Positions 1 to 12,205 are shown, numbered from the stretch's first letter. The stretch is 64,000 nt of DNA from Gnetum montanum (GCA_015680685.1 MNCI01018006.1:92682-156681), one strand, 5' to 3'. Notes: a model not told the origin generated them from the letters alone. Made by a program: numbers and translations.

Positions 1-790
1 CCGTAGCCATCCTACACGTAGTACGATACACCCATAGCACATAGAGGATCCGTTTGTGCCACCGCCTTTTGTTGCCGTCGAGCATTTTCTTGAGCAGATT
101 GATGATCACCTTGTTCGTTGCTTCAGCTTGACCATTCTCTTGTGGGTAATAGGGGGAGGAAAAAGATTGTCTAATACCCAGGTTATCATAGAAGGATTTG
201 GTTTCCGTGCTACTAAACTGTGGCCCATTGTCGGTCACGATAGTCATCGGGAGACCAAATCTGGTTACTATATTGTCCAGGATAAAATGGAAAATCTGCT
301 GAGATGTGATTTTTCGTAGGGGGATAGCCTCTACCCACTTTGTAAAATACTCAGTAGCGGTAATAATGAAGCTATGACTTGCGGAAGATTTTGGCATGAT
401 GGGGCCTATAATGTCTAGTCCCCATCGCTGAAATGGCCATGTTATCTGCGTTGCATGTAATTCTGTAGGTGACACGTGTATGAGATTCGCATGATGTTGA
501 CACGTGTCACAAGTTTTAACCTTTGTCAGGCAATCCTTTTCCATGCGCAGCCAGTAGTATCCTAAGCAATGGATTTTTAGGCCCATAGCCCATGGTGCTA
601 CGTGGCTGCCACACAGTCCCTCGTGAACTTCACCGACTATATGCTGCGCTTGGTTTTTGTCAACGCAAGTAAGCAGCACGCCATCAAAGGATTGTCTACA
701 AAGAGTATTTTCTCCAATGATGACGTATTGCCTAGCCCACTTGCGGATCACATCTTTCTGTGCGTGTGTCAATTCAGATGGTAGCTCACC
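1..790 (-). pseudogene. Integrase of element A, 3' part beyond window
   Basis: The HHCC zinc-binding domain is intact here (HEGLCGSH near 600-630, CDTC near 497-510). The DDE core has Asp in WGLDIIGPI (about 410-425), Asp in VTDNGPQF (about 222-245) and Glu in NGQAEATNK (about 100-125). Integrase joins the cDNA ends to host DNA. The frame is fairly open in this stretch, in better condition than B's. The C-terminal domain, 3' UTR and 3' LTR are left of the window. Confidence 0.87.
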
Positions 791-939
791 CTGTAAAAGG
801 TAAGTTTTAATGTCGTCGTACCATTCAGGTGTGCTTTCCTCGAGAAGAGAAGAGATTTGCGCCGTCTGAATGATATGATCTGCGTAGTCTGTTATCAATG
901 CAGGGCAGGTGTCCAAAAGATGTGAAGGCACGTTCAAAG

Positions 940-1380
940 CCAGTGTAGCCAGTGCGTCGGCCAGTGTGTTATCTGTGCATGGCACGTGCTGGGCATCAAT
1001 GTTCGCAAATCATCTCAGAAGATCTTTAACCTTATCTCAGTAGGGCTGCAAATGTACAGCCTTGTAGGCGTAGACTCCTGTGATCTGATTTATGACAAGC
1101 ATTGAATCGCCCCTAATCGCCAGGTGTCAAACATCGAGTTCACTGGTAGTTAGTAATCACCTGAGGAGCCCCTCGTACTCTGCCACATTGTTCGTACAGG
1201 GGAAGGTCAAGAAATAAGCGTGGAGACGCACATCCTTGGGCGATAGCGTAATAACAGTGGCAGCACTGCCACCTCTAGTGGTTGAAGCTCCATCGAAATA
1301 CAACATTGCTTCAGGGCTTGTCAAGATAGGGCTTAAACTATGTACATGTTCGTCAAGGAACTCTGGCTCTATAGTCACCT
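940..1380 (-). pseudogene. Second, archaeal-type RNase H of element A
   Basis: Reads LYFDGASTTRGGSAATVITL, TNNVAEYEGLLR, GDSMLVINQITG and LADALATLAL. The four catalytic acidic residues (D of DGAS, E of AEYEG, D of GDS, D of ADAL) are all present. This extra RNase H is the diagnostic feature of Tat elements, where the first RNase H is degenerate. It removes RNA from the RNA:DNA hybrid during reverse transcription. There are stops after EGLLR near 1,157 and at GLU/ARG codons further on. Confidence 0.85.
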
Positions 1381-1499
1381 GATTGTTAATTGGTGAAGTT
1401 ATTAACTGGTCAGCTATTACCTGGCCTTTCGTAGATGATTGGCCAATATAGTGCAGATCGAATTCTGCCGTGCTAGCCTTCCAGTGAGCTATTTTACTG

Positions 1500-3062
1500 C
1501 TCTTGTATAGGTTGTGTGTAATGGCCCTAAGAATGTTTTTTTTTACAGATGATGTTGACCTTGCTACGGAAAAGATAATGCCTACACTTTTTAAGCGTAA
1601 AAACTAATGCTAGGCAATTATGCTCTATGTCATTGTACCTCGTTTCGTATGCACATAGAGCATGACTCAAGTAGTAGATGGGCACTTCTGACCCATCATC
1701 CCTCCTTTGACAAAGTAATGCAGCTAACGCTACGTCTGAAGTTGCGAGGTAAATGTAAAATGGCAAGTCCCTTTGTGGTGGGAAAACCATCGGTAAATGT
1801 TGCAGTTCTTGTTTTAAGCTATCAAATGCACATTGGCAATCGTTGGTCCATTTGAAATTAACCCCCTTTTTTAGCAAGTGTTGCATAGGGTGTAGCTTGT
1901 CGATTAACCTCGAGATGAACTGGCGTATAAATTTTAAGCGTCCCTGTAACCCGCTTAATTGCTTGAGGTCTATAGGAGGCATTAATTCGACAATGGCTTT
2001 GACCTTATCAGGGTCAACTCGTATGTCGGTTTCCAACACCACAAACCCCAGCATGTGTCCGGTTTTGACTCCGAAGATGCATTTCTTTGGGTTAAGCCGG
2101 AGCTCGTATTTGGAGCATCTTTTAAGGACTAATTCCAAGTCTCCTGAATGATCCTCAGATTTTAAAGACTTCACAGCTATATTGTCTACATAATCATTCA
2201 GCCTTCCTAGGAGGTAATCGCTGAAGATGTATGTCATGGCTCATTGATACGTTGCTCCGGCGTTCTTTAGACCAAAAGGCATCATAGTGTAGCAAAAGGT
2301 GCCCCAGGGCATCATGAATGTCATGGTCAATTGATGTTCTGGGTTGATTCGAATCTGATTATAGCTTGAAAAAGCATCCATAAAGGATAGAAGCACATGC
2401 CCAGCTATCGTATCGACTAGCTGGTCGATACTCAGTAGTAGGAAGTTATCCTTGATTGTGGCCTTATTCAAATCTCGGAAGTCTATGCAGATGCGTATGC
2501 TTCCAGTCTTCTTTGGGACGACTATAATGTTAGATACCCAGTCCGAGTAATCGACCGCATGGATGAAACCAGCCTGATACAGTTTGGTGATTTCATCACG
2601 CACAGCTAGCATGATCTCTGGCTTGATTTTGCGTGCCTTTTGCCTAACTGCTTTAATCTGCAGATCTAAAATGATGTTATGCTGGATTAACCTGGGATCT
2701 AGTCTAGGCATATCCTCGTATGACCATGTAAAGACAGTAATGTTGTCTTGCAGGACCTATTTTATAGCATCGTGCATTTTTTGGTCTAGTAAAGAGCTGA
2801 CTTTAAGCGTTTTGGCTTCACCCTTATGCGTAACGATAGAAACCTCACTGAGGGGGTCTTCGGTTATGTCTCCAACCTCCAGGTCTAGCGTACGCATCGA
2901 CTATTCTGGCCATTCTAGGTACGTCTCCGACGTGGCTATGGTTACATCTTCTAAAGGGGGGTTAACGTCTACTAGCGTGGAGTCAAATTGCCTAACTACC
3001 TTCCTGTATGGGCCCATCAAAGTTAGAGGTGCTGAAAATGTTGCGTCCATTTGCCGTCTGCC
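1500..3062 (-). pseudogene. pol: Reverse transcriptase and Ty3-type RNase H of element A
   Basis: Starts right after the putative splice acceptor (GCAG at 3,063) with QMDATFSAPLTL. RT blocks are present in order: KKTGSIRICIDFRDLNKATI, LLSFMDAFSSYNQI, MMPWGTFCYTMMPFGLKNAG, then the catalytic box. That box reads NDYVDNIAV, so the second Asp of Y-x-D-D is Asn and this copy could not polymerise. Next is a connection region (LSGLQGRLKFIRQFISRL) and a degenerate first RNase H (FYIYLATSDVALAALL, YYLSHALCAYETRYN). Stops include TAG at about 2,898, one near 2,758 and TGA at 2,241-2,243. The last is at the same codon in B. The two frames flanking that TGA otherwise join without a gap. Confidence 0.88.
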
Positions 3063-3315
3063 CTGCAAAAACACCAAGTGCATAAATGATTAGGAGAAAA
3101 GTGACGTGATGTCGTCGAACGTGGAAGGCTAACTGAATTTTGAATATTGTAAACAAGCTATAATTAATGCAACCTGATTATGAGGCGATAATATGTGGTA
3201 GTTTAACGTCATTTTGGACAATGGCACGTGCAATATCAGCCACATTAATATCTTGATTTTTGGGTTTCGTTTTAGGAAAGTCCCATTGAAATCGGATATC
3301 AAGTTGGTGATCCTC

Positions 3316-3328
3316 GCATATAAGTAAG
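3316..3328 (+). promoter_or_regulatory. Putative promoter of the antisense gene, element A
   Basis: GCATATAAGTAAG lies about 150 bases before exon 1 and is kept almost unchanged in B (29,325-29,338, minus). A perfect CACGTG G-box at 3,224-3,229 is upstream; B has a mutated version. The conservation and spacing suit a TATA-type core promoter separate from the LTR. Confidence 0.5.
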
Positions 3329-3476
3329 TAGTTTTTGATGAGGACAGGCTGTTGGCTGTTGTGAATTCGAATTCGTAACTGTCGCTGAGCGAGAGAAGGA
3401 AGAGCAGAGGATTAGAGCATGTGATTTTGCGAAGATTTGCAAGTGTTAAACGGTGAAAGATTCTGAAGCTGTTACA

Positions 3477-6400
3477 ATCGCACCAAAAATCAAAAGGAAG
3501 AATGCAAAACTAGCCAAAATCAATGAGGTGCAAGAAAATCTGGAGCGTGTTTTGCAGGCGGTGGTCGATCTTTGTGACCCTACGCCCTTGAACCGGTAGG
3601 TCATTCCTTACATGCTTATGTTTGTTTTAATGTCTACTTTTCGTGGTATCTTTTGCGTGAATGTGGATTTCAAATTGTGGACCTCAGGTTAATGCGAGGA
3701 TTTGATGGGGTTGCGTCTACCGCCGTTGTCAGGGACAAACCTTGCGTTATTGCAAGGGTTTGGGTGATTTCGGCCTAGATAACTAGGTGTAGCAAGTTTT
3801 CTGTATTAGTTATGCAAATGTAAATGTAGGCGTTAATGTATGTATTGGGTTTTCTGTACAGCATTACGCTAAAGCCTGTTCTGATTCTCTTGGATATTGT
3901 AGGGGTTTTGTGTTGTATAAACTCCATCATCCCCAATGTCCCTCCCCCGCAAACGCGGTTGCAAGGGAAGGCCATATGGTTTCAACGGGGTGCACTGGAG
4001 TTTCTGCAGTTCTTGTTGTGCAACTACAGCATCATTGTGTGGTCTAATTTGTTTGGCGATATCGCCGGTGCCTTTTAGAGCACCTACTGGCGGGTTCTGC
4101 ACAAGGGATTTTGGCCTTTTTGACAGACGAGGCTATCAATACGGGTCATCCCGAGGACTGAGAACTTAGTGCCCAGGGCTTAAGGAGCTTAAACTGGATC
4201 CAGGAAATGGCTCAGTTCAGTTGTTATCATGCATATAACACGCTGTTCGTGGCTCGCCATGTCTCAACCTATTTCCAGAACCCACAAGGCATGGTGTACT
4301 ACGCAGGCGGGTAAGCGAATTTCATTAACTATATATTGTATTTTTTTTGTGTTATATGTCTTTCATTGATGTGAAATATAAGATAAGCCTATGTTGTATG
4401 GTACAATTTTTTTATTCATGACAACAGGTTAGTCAGAAATGGAGATGTGTTTTCATGGGCCGAAACAGCAATAATGGCATTTACTTCAACTAGCAACGTG
4501 CACGCTGGTGTTATAGGGCAGATTGGCTTTGACATGCATGAGTACCCCACCCGCTATGCTGGGGCTTTTGAGAATTGCCAGAGACTCGAGTGGCTACACA
4601 ATGACTGGACCTTAGATCCGCCCCTTACCGTTGAGGATGTGCAGAGGAACTTTCCACCATTTCCCTTGCCATTTGGACCTGGTAAGGCTGTTGTATAGTC
4701 GATTATTGCGTAGTATAGTTGTAAATTTTGAGCGTTGCATAATAGTATTTTAGTTTAATTTGTGTTTTACACTGTTCAGTCAGGGAATCCCGGGAGATTA
4801 CCCTTACGATTTCCAGCTACGAGGTGAACACCGTCCTTTTCCGCTACGGCGACATCAAGGATGCACAGCGCTGGCTTGGCCACTCAGCGGCCCCAGTTGC
4901 GGTGACCACCAAGATCTGAGCAGCAGGGCTAATGCATCTATTTTTAGCTGTAACTCCTGATGTCCCCGCTAGTGAAATGCTAACCCTGGTCAACTCCTTC
5001 AACGAAAAGGCAGAGCGTTTTTGCATGCACGTACATAATGTACACGTAAGCTTTAACATTGACGCTCAACTCTTCGCGGACCTATTTGGCGTCCCCTCGG
5101 ATGGCCTTCCCGTAAGTGAGAAGGTGAAGAGGAGCCTTGACTTCTAGGAGTGGTTGAAGGAGTGGGTAAGGGTCCCAAAGAAGACTAAAGGGTTTCCTTG
5201 CGATAGATTCCAGATGGACATTGCCAAGACACTTTATCCCCTTTTTTGGGCCCGGACTTTCCCAAAAACCCTCTCGTAAGGGAAGTTATTTTCTGTAGAA
5301 TAGACCCGTATTATGCGGGAGGTTCTGGAAGAGGCGACCCAATTCAATTGGGCAAGCTATTTCACTAAGGGGCTACACAACGAGATGATCAAGCTTCGCA
5401 AGAAGCTTGAGTCTCGTTTTAATGTGCATTACGCCTTCTTCATAGCTTGCCTTCGACGTTTTGCTGAGTTTCTGGTCATCCAAAGGAATAGGGTCTGGGT
5501 ACAGCAAGACCGAGGCCAGCTATCCAGACCTTGGATTACCCATATCCTCAGCACTACCCGTGGGTAGGATCCACTAGAAGGGATCGGGGAGTCATTATCT
5601 ATAATGACCAAGGGGTTAGCGGCGTCTCGGTTGCGAGGCCCCGAGGCCCCAACAGTATAGGTGGGATAATGCCTACGTACACTGGCGATGCCTCACGGGG
5701 AAAATGTCTGGCGGAGGAAATCGTGGAACCTGCAGCTCAGAGCAAAAGACTTCATATAACTGAGGATTCTGCCGAGCCTGGGAGCAGTGTAGGCCGAACT
5801 ATGGCGATCAAAGTTCAGCGGAGTAAGCCTCCACTTGGTAAGCACAAAGGAACTGTATTACGCAATGTTTGTTTGGAATGTTTGGAATGATATACTAAGG
5901 TGTTGTGATATGACCAGTGAAAATTATAGAGAAACTGACCCCTGAGACAGGGGCAGTAGTACTAAGTCGTGGGGAAGGGGCCTCAGTTTTAGAAAAAGAG
6001 GTCTTAGCTGTTGAGACAAGCACCGTATAGACTCATGTGCATGGGGAGGCCCCAGCTACTAGAACCAGTGACGCACAGACTCAAGTGCGTGAAGAGGAAA
6101 AGGAGGCGAAAGATGTTGGCGAAGTCGCCACTGTCACCGGTAGAGCTAATGTGTGTGTTAGCACGTTTGCAAGATTCTGTAAATAGATGAAGTTTCTAAC
6201 TGGATTACGCTACAGGGGAGGAGGATGTATCCACGTTTGTTGTTGTGAACAGAGCATGGAGAGACTTCCCTGACAAATTTGCCTTCATGAAAGTCGTTGT
6301 CAGTGACATGATCGAGCACCTAGAGTGCGTCGAAACTGGAGTTGGTACGTTATGGTTGTAGTAAGTTTATGATATTACATAGTGGTAATGTGTCACCAAC

Positions 6401-7592
6401 ATTGATGGTTGTTTCTATTAGGAGCTCGCCTCCGATGGGATCCCACGGAGCCCATTGATTTGGACACAGTGGAGCCACCATTTGATGAAGCAGCCGTGCC
6501 ACGTCACATTTATGAGGAAATGTGTAAATGTGCGTTACACTCAACATGTTCCTTATGGGAAAGTAGGGGCGTAAATGAAAATCTATGGAAAAGGCTACAG
6601 AGGTCAGAGCAGAGGCTTGAGTCTCTGACCAAAGAGGTCGGAGACTTAAGATCACGGTGTGACTTCCTACAGGCGCGAGTGACAGAGGATGAAGACTGGC
6701 GTACCGCTGTTGTCGATTACTCCCATTATTGGACCGCCATCAAAAATAGCGTACAGACCAGTTAGGCATTGGTAGAGCAACAGATGCAAATAGAACTCCT
6801 AGCTCAGAAAAGCCAAGATTGGAGGGATTATTGTGCATGTGTGCAAGAGTGGGGGCAGAAGGAGAAAGACCACAAGCACTTGTATAAGTGAGAAAGCATC
6901 GCTTATCACAAAATTTATCACAACTTTGCTGTCAAAGCCCAATCCTTGGAAGTCTTCCTGGATGTCATCGAAACATCAGAAGCCTTCAAGAAGTTTGAAG
7001 AGCAGGTGACTATAAGTGCATCTCCGGAAAGGGAGATGACTCTCCCTAAGGGCCAGAGGATAGTCCCTATGTTCTTCCCTGATCCGCCCCACTGGACTAG
7101 CATGGAGAAAGGGAAAGTGAAGGCTGGAGCTGCCTTGGGAGAGGATGTGTGGCCAGATCTAACAGAGGAAGAGATTATGAAGCGCCTGTGGGCTGGCCTG
7201 GAGAAGCTTCCCTTTGCTGCGGAAGCAGGGCCATCACGAGTAAGCTTCTGCATGACTAAATCTAAATTCTCTAATTGTTTCATCAAGGCTTGCGTTGCTA
7301 ATATGTTTTCTTCTTTTGTATCTAGGTACCAGAAGAGGATAGAGAAGACGAGCTAGCCGAGGAGTTAGCAGAGGAAGCAGCAGAAGCAGAAGAAGAAGAA
7401 GAGGAAGAGGAGGAGCGCAGTGATGAAGAGCGTCCTCCCGTGGAGCTGGTGCCGGAATGAGGACCTCATGAAGAGGAAATTCTTCATGAAAGAATAATTC
7501 CCAGAAATAACGGCCCACTGGAGGACGATCCATTAGGGCTGGATCCAGACTTAAGAGACACTGGTGATAGTGGCAGTAGAGGAAATGCATAA
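3477..7592 (+). pseudogene. Antisense multi-exon gene inside element A, decayed copy
   Basis: Plus strand, opposite to gag-pol. By alignment with B the exons are 3,477-3,595; 3,862-4,310; 4,407-4,681; 4,780-5,837; 5,918-6,145; 6,216-6,344; 6,422-7,239; 7,326-7,592. Exons 1, 3, 5, 6 and 7 have exactly B's lengths. Damage: the start ATG has become ATC at 3,477; one base is lost in exon 2 near 4,073; the intron 2 acceptor AG is now AA at 4,405-4,406; the intron 5 donor GT is CT at 6,146; several stops are present (4,159, 5,145, 5,279, 6,765, 7,458). Recognisable parts are the KPVLILLDIVGVL start of exon 2, the conserved exon 4 region (FADLFGVP, HYAFFIACLRRFAEFL), a coiled coil in exon 7 and a poly-Glu tail in exon 8. 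Function unknown; see the B copy. Confidence 0.8.
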
Positions 7593-7784
7593 TTGTGGTT
7601 TACACATAGTTTTATTGATGGTGAAGTGAAGTATTATTTTATGAATGACTGAAAAGAAGCGTTATAAGACCTGGTGGATGTTTTAAATGTCAATTATTTT
7701 ATCTTTTTTGGCTTTTATGCTTTTATCTGCACAGCGTGAACGTAATTATTAAGGATTTTGCCTAAGTTATGATGATGGAATGTA

Positions 7785-8030
7785 ATGGCTAGTTTAAGGC
7801 CATCGCGGGCTGTCATATGATTCTGCGTAAACTAGCGACTAGTTTAAGGCCTTTGCGGGCCGCGCCTGCGTAATCAAGCATGAATAGTCATAGCGTGCAA
7901 TCCTTTGTAACTAGTTTAAGGCCATTTTGGGCCTACTAGTGTAAGGTCATTCCAGGCCAAAGCGTAATACGTATAAATGATAATGATATACAATTCTGTG
8001 TAACTAGTTTAAGGCCGTTGCGGGCCATGG
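7785..8030. repeat. Imperfect CTAGTTTAAGGCC repeats
   Basis: Five units of roughly ACTAGTTTAAGGCCNTTGCG followed by GGCC, at about 7,793, 7,840, 7,914, 7,934 (degenerate) and 8,005, separated by GCGTAA-containing spacers. They lie between the end of the antisense gene and the protease. B has about three units at the same place (24,812-24,912). There is no coding potential. They may carry the 3' end signals of the antisense gene. Confidence 0.7.
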
Positions 8031-8210
8031 GGTAACTGTGTGATATAGAAAGCGTAAATAGTATGAGTACAGTAAATTGAATAACATAATAAATGACAAG
8101 CGTATACTCCGAAAGCAAATGTAACGTGAAAATGTACGAAACAAAAGAAATGGCTAAGTACAAGCCGCGATAATTTGTCAAAACATGATAACATATGCAA
8201 GGACCATCGT

Positions 8211-9023
8211 TCAACCATTAATACGCAATTGCCTCTTAATGGCCTTTACGTTGAGCGTTGCGTAAGGGCGAGGAGACTTATGGTTTGACTCCTCTAAGCT
8301 ACCATCCGGAAATGTCAAGTCAGCCCAAGCTAGACCGTCATCATTGCTGTCAGTTTGTTGAGGGATTTGGAGATGGGTTTGATCATCAGTCGTTTCTATC
8401 TCTGAACCTCGTTCTTCTTCAATGTTATTGACGGTCGTGGGGGTGACTTCGTCACCGCGTATCAAAACCTCCCCTCCGGCATAGGGAAGGTGTATCTCTT
8501 GGTGTATTGGTGACGAAACCGCCCTCAACTGGGCTAACCACGACCTCCCCAAGATTAGGTTGAACCCTAGCATCTCCTCGATGACTAAGAAAGTGGCCTC
8601 TATTGGGAATTGATCCGCCACCACAAACTCAATACGCACCATCCCCTTAACTTGAACCCATGCCCCGTTGAATGATTTTACACAAGCCGTCATCATGGGC
8701 GTGATCTGGTCAACCAGACCCAACCTATCCATGATGGAATAGGGAATGACGTTGGTAGCTGCGCCATCATCTACATGCACTCTCCGAATCCGGTATTGAC
8801 TGACCCGAATGGTGATGAACATAGGTTCAGTTGTGACCTAACCTTTCTCAGGATCTTCTTTGATAGACTCATCATGGAAGGTTAGCGAGGTAGGCATAGG
8901 TTGCTCAGCTTCAGAAGGAAACATGACAGCATGTATCGCTTCCTCCTCCGCTGGCAAGCTTTCATCCACTGATATGGCTGTGAGCATGCGAACCATAGCC
9001 TCACGGTGCTCTCGAGATGTCAT
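8211..9023 (-). pseudogene. Aspartic protease of element A
   Basis: Two minus-strand blocks in one frame, split by a TAG at about 8,838 where B has CAG. The retroviral-type aspartic protease core reads RRVHVDDGAATNVIPYSI followed by MDRLG, with the active-site D-x-G-A present as D-D-G-A. Downstream is FNLILGRSWLAQLRAV, the usual LGR-W block. The family cleaves the Gag-Pol polyprotein. The frame runs to a stop at 8,211, but the likely sense-strand splice donor (AAC|GTAAAG) lies earlier, at 8,250/8,249, in phase 0. The last residues may therefore be read only from unspliced RNA. The active site is better kept here than in B. Confidence 0.82.
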
Positions 9024-9597
9024 AAAGGCTTAGGCTTGTGTTTTTTTGTTTGAGAGCCTGTTTAACTTGCATAAATGCGTCAGGGAGGTCCTTCTCTCAG
9101 CTAGCTTGTTTATCCCCCTTGTCCTCTTCCATTCGGCCCAAGAGAGGAATCTCTCGAGGTAGAGCGGTGTCAGTCGGTGGGCTGTTCTTTTTCTTGCCAA
9201 GAGAAGGCAGTTGCATTTATACACCTTTATCCTGCCCCTGAGGTATAGGCGAAGGCACAGAGGCCAGGGGCTTACGCTTAGGGAAGCCGAGCGTAGAATG
9301 GTCTTTCGTTGCATTAACTAATGTGTCCTTTCACTTTCGCTTGGGAGGTGACAGTTGACGCTTTTGGTTGGAGGTCTGCCCCTATGTGAGAGGAGAAGCC
9401 TGTGGTTTTGGCACCCTGATAATGAAGGGTGCCTTAGGTTTGGGTGCGGACGAGGCCACGGCTTGACTGTCACTGCGTGACTGACGGTGTATCCAAGAAG
9501 GTGCCCGTATAATGAAGGGCGGCCTCGAGACCCCACTGGTTGCTGATGAAATGGTTGGCCCCCTTTGTGAGCTGGTAGGGACACGCAAAACAAAAGG

Positions 9598-11987
9598 TTA
9601 TTTTGGCGGTTCCCTCCTCTCACTGTCCGTACTTACCATAGTGATTATATAAGGATCATCGTTTGCATTCAATGAGTCCTTATATACGTGCAATGTTTGG
9701 TTTTCTGGACTCGTCGAGTTGCTGCTGTCTAACTTGAGTGAACCATCGTCCAACATACGTTGAATATCGTCTTTCAATGCCCAGCAATAATCCGTATCAT
9801 GACCACATAGCTGGTGGTAGTCACAGAAATGGTTTAGCCTGAAAGATCTCGGAACTAGTGGTTCATTAGGTAAGGCTAAAGAAGGATTCTTCAGTAGTTC
9901 ACAATGATGTCTGTGACACTTTAGAGCTTCCTCGGACACCTTTTTAGGTTGAATGTGCCCTTCCCCTAGCAGTTGTTTTAGCAGTTTGGAATGCTTTACC
10001 GGTAATGCTATGTACTTTGGGCAATCCTTACGCTCAAAGTTTGGCTTAGGCTGGGGGGCCCTTCAGGGGCAATTTTGTCTTGGCTGGTGCCGACACCAGC
10101 CGTGATTTCAGCAGGCGCCGTGGGTGCCTTCTTATTCTTAGTCTTTGTACCTTCAGTCATGGCAGCTACTGTCATTGTCGCTGCTTTACCTTTGTCTTTG
10201 CTCTTGTTGTGTGCATTCCTGTAGGCAACATACGCCAGGTCCTTGCTGGCCTCCGTAGCATCTTGGATGCTTCTAGTTTGAGCAAATGCCTGGTGTAGAG
10301 AGTTGGGGAAAAGATAATACAGCTTTGACTTAATAAAGTCATTGACTGCTCCCTTGAATATAGCCAGCAGATGTGAGTCCACGATCGGCTCGCGGATCTC
10401 ATTCAAGGTAGTGTTCCAGTGCTGTATGAACTTTTGGACGGGCTTGAGTAGGTCTTGCTTCACCCCCATGAGCTGATCTAATGTGACTTCCGGTTTCAAG
10501 TTGTATTTGAAGTGGGTCAAAAATTGGGTCAGCAGCTCTTCCAAGGTTGAGATGGAAGAGCGTGGGAGGGCTCGGTACCAATCCAAAGCTTTCCCTGTTA
10601 GAGACATTGCAAAGACTCGGATGATGGTATGTGACCACTGTTGCAACAACAAGGACTCAGACCTAAACGTGACTAAGTGAGCGTTGGGATCTCCCTCCCC
10701 ATTGTACTTAGTGAAATGAGGTAGGGACATCCCTGGCGGCAACGACAGCATAGGGACCGCTGGGATAATCCAATCATCCTGGTAAAAGTCCATGATCTGA
10801 ATGGTATTAGAACCAGCGAGTTTGAGGCGTCGAACCTCCTTGGTGAGAGTCTGTATAAGCTGGAAGGCCTGGTCCAGACCTGTTGATGGAGGTGTCTGTG
10901 CCGAAGACATAGGAGGTTAGACTAGGAGGGCGGTGCTGGGGAATGGAAACGCTGGGAGAGGTTGGCTGGCTACTTGTGGGGTAGGGATCCTTGCAGGTAG
11001 AGGGGCCTGTGAAGACCACCATCCACTGATTTGCAAAGATGGGTTAGCTTCCACCTACTACATAAGATAAGGATAGATATACTGTGGGACCACCTGTGGA
11101 ACTTGCGTTGTGGGTGCAACGGACGGTTGCACACCATACAGCGCAGACTGGTTCTGTTGCGCTGCAGGGTTGGCCCACTGACTTGCGGCAGGCTGTTGGA
11201 TGTATGTTTGTGGCTGAATAGCTGTGGTGATCTGTTGAGTTGGAGGCAGCAGAGGCAGTAAAATCAGTGTTGGGCGAGTTGTTAATATGGTGTGAGGTTG
11301 TACCTGAGGGATGAAATGGGGCACGGTGGTCGCCGAGACCACCGCTGGAATGCTGAGAACTCGTGATGATGCGACTACCCCCATATTATTGTGGGGCACT
11401 TGCACTTGTAGCCCAGATGGCTGCACAGTGGCTTGTGGAATGATGGGGACATGCATCTGTGTGGTTATGGCTGAGTCAAGAGGAGCGGCCTCTCCGTTGA
11501 AGGGAAACAGTGGATTTACGTACGTGTGGGGGCTCAAAGTATGGAACGAATGTTCTGACTGGGCTACCAATTCATCCTCTTCCTCCTCCCCATTCTGGGG
11601 TTCCACCATAGCCTGTGTAGCCTGGCTCTTGGCCATGACCAACTATGTGATAAGTTCATGTTGATGTTCGGACAAGGGAATAATGTCGTAAGCTATCGGC
11701 TTAAAATCATGGCCCCCTCGGTGGACCACCTCAAAGTTTCGTTTCGCTTCAACTTCGGCTTGGCTAAGAGCCAGCTTCGCCTGGATCTTAACATATATAA
11801 AGTTATATTCTTTAGGGGTTATGACCATGAAGATGGGCTCTTTTCCCTGAAGTCTCAATGATCGGTGCAATGGCCCCTAAGATCCTGTTGTGCCAGGAGC
11901 TAGTCTAGTGACCGCGATAGGGTTCACAGATGTGGCACCCAAATCGGCAAGGACCATGGCGGTTGTGGTCGTGTACAAGGAATCCAT
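9598..11987 (-). pseudogene. gag: gag of element A (capsid/nucleocapsid), decayed
   Basis: The start is the ATG at 11,987, which matches B's gag start (MDS-Y-TTTTAMV in both). The N-terminal third is rich in Pro and Gln. The Retrotrans_gag core lies at about 10,420-10,800 (FTKYNGEGDPNAHL, KALDWYRALPRSSISTLEEL). It is followed by a Lys-rich stretch and, at about 9,750-9,840, a Tat-type zinc-knuckle-like motif (CDYHQ-CGHDTDYC). Known role: packaging of the genomic RNA into particles. Breaks include a TAG after HELIT near 11,643 (CAG in B), two adjacent TAGs at 11,055-11,060 and a frame change near 10,000. A Pro/Lys-rich linker continues to protease through 9,030-9,597. Unlike B, this copy keeps the C-terminal half of Gag. 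Confidence 0.85.
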
Positions 11988-12205
11988 TGAGTAATGAGAT
12001 TAACGATAACTGGGAATCGAATCTAAGAAATGGCTAGCAACAAAAGCACGAATAGGCTTTCTACCCTGTAGGATTCCATAGACATCATCCTTGCAACCGA
12101 TCTACACCACACGATTTGCCGTAAACTTCCTTAGAGGTGTTACGTCTATGGTTTAGGGTATGGATCGCTAACAGGACTACCCGAAATATTTGGATCGGAG
12201 CCTAG

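Larger units (their letters stand above)
3063..8249 (-). other. Putative sense-strand intron between PR and RT, element A
   Basis: The 5' end on the minus strand is AAC|GTAAAG in phase 0 of the protease frame. The 3' end has TTTTCTCCTAATCATTTA, a good plant branch site (CTAAT), then a pyrimidine-rich run and TTTTTGCAG directly before the RT exon. B has the same signals at 24,541 and 29,591. A spliced intron between PR and RT is known for Ogre elements of the related Tat group. Here it would be 5.2 kb and contains a whole antisense gene. The donor is only moderately strong; reinitiation at the RT-side ATG is the alternative. Confidence 0.5.

Noticed and set aside
2241-2243. Programmed recoding of TGA in RT (for example selenocysteine or readthrough)
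   Set aside because: The codon is an expected Arg (CGA) at a CpG; simple deamination or a shared defective parent explains it, and higher plants lack selenocysteine insertion.
4932-5147. Short plus-strand ORF as an independent small gene
   Set aside because: It is part of exon 4 of the antisense gene, ended by an in-frame TAG.
7366-7440. GA-rich run as a simple-sequence repeat
   Set aside because: It encodes the poly-Glu tail in exon 8 of the antisense gene and is matched by an acidic tail in B.
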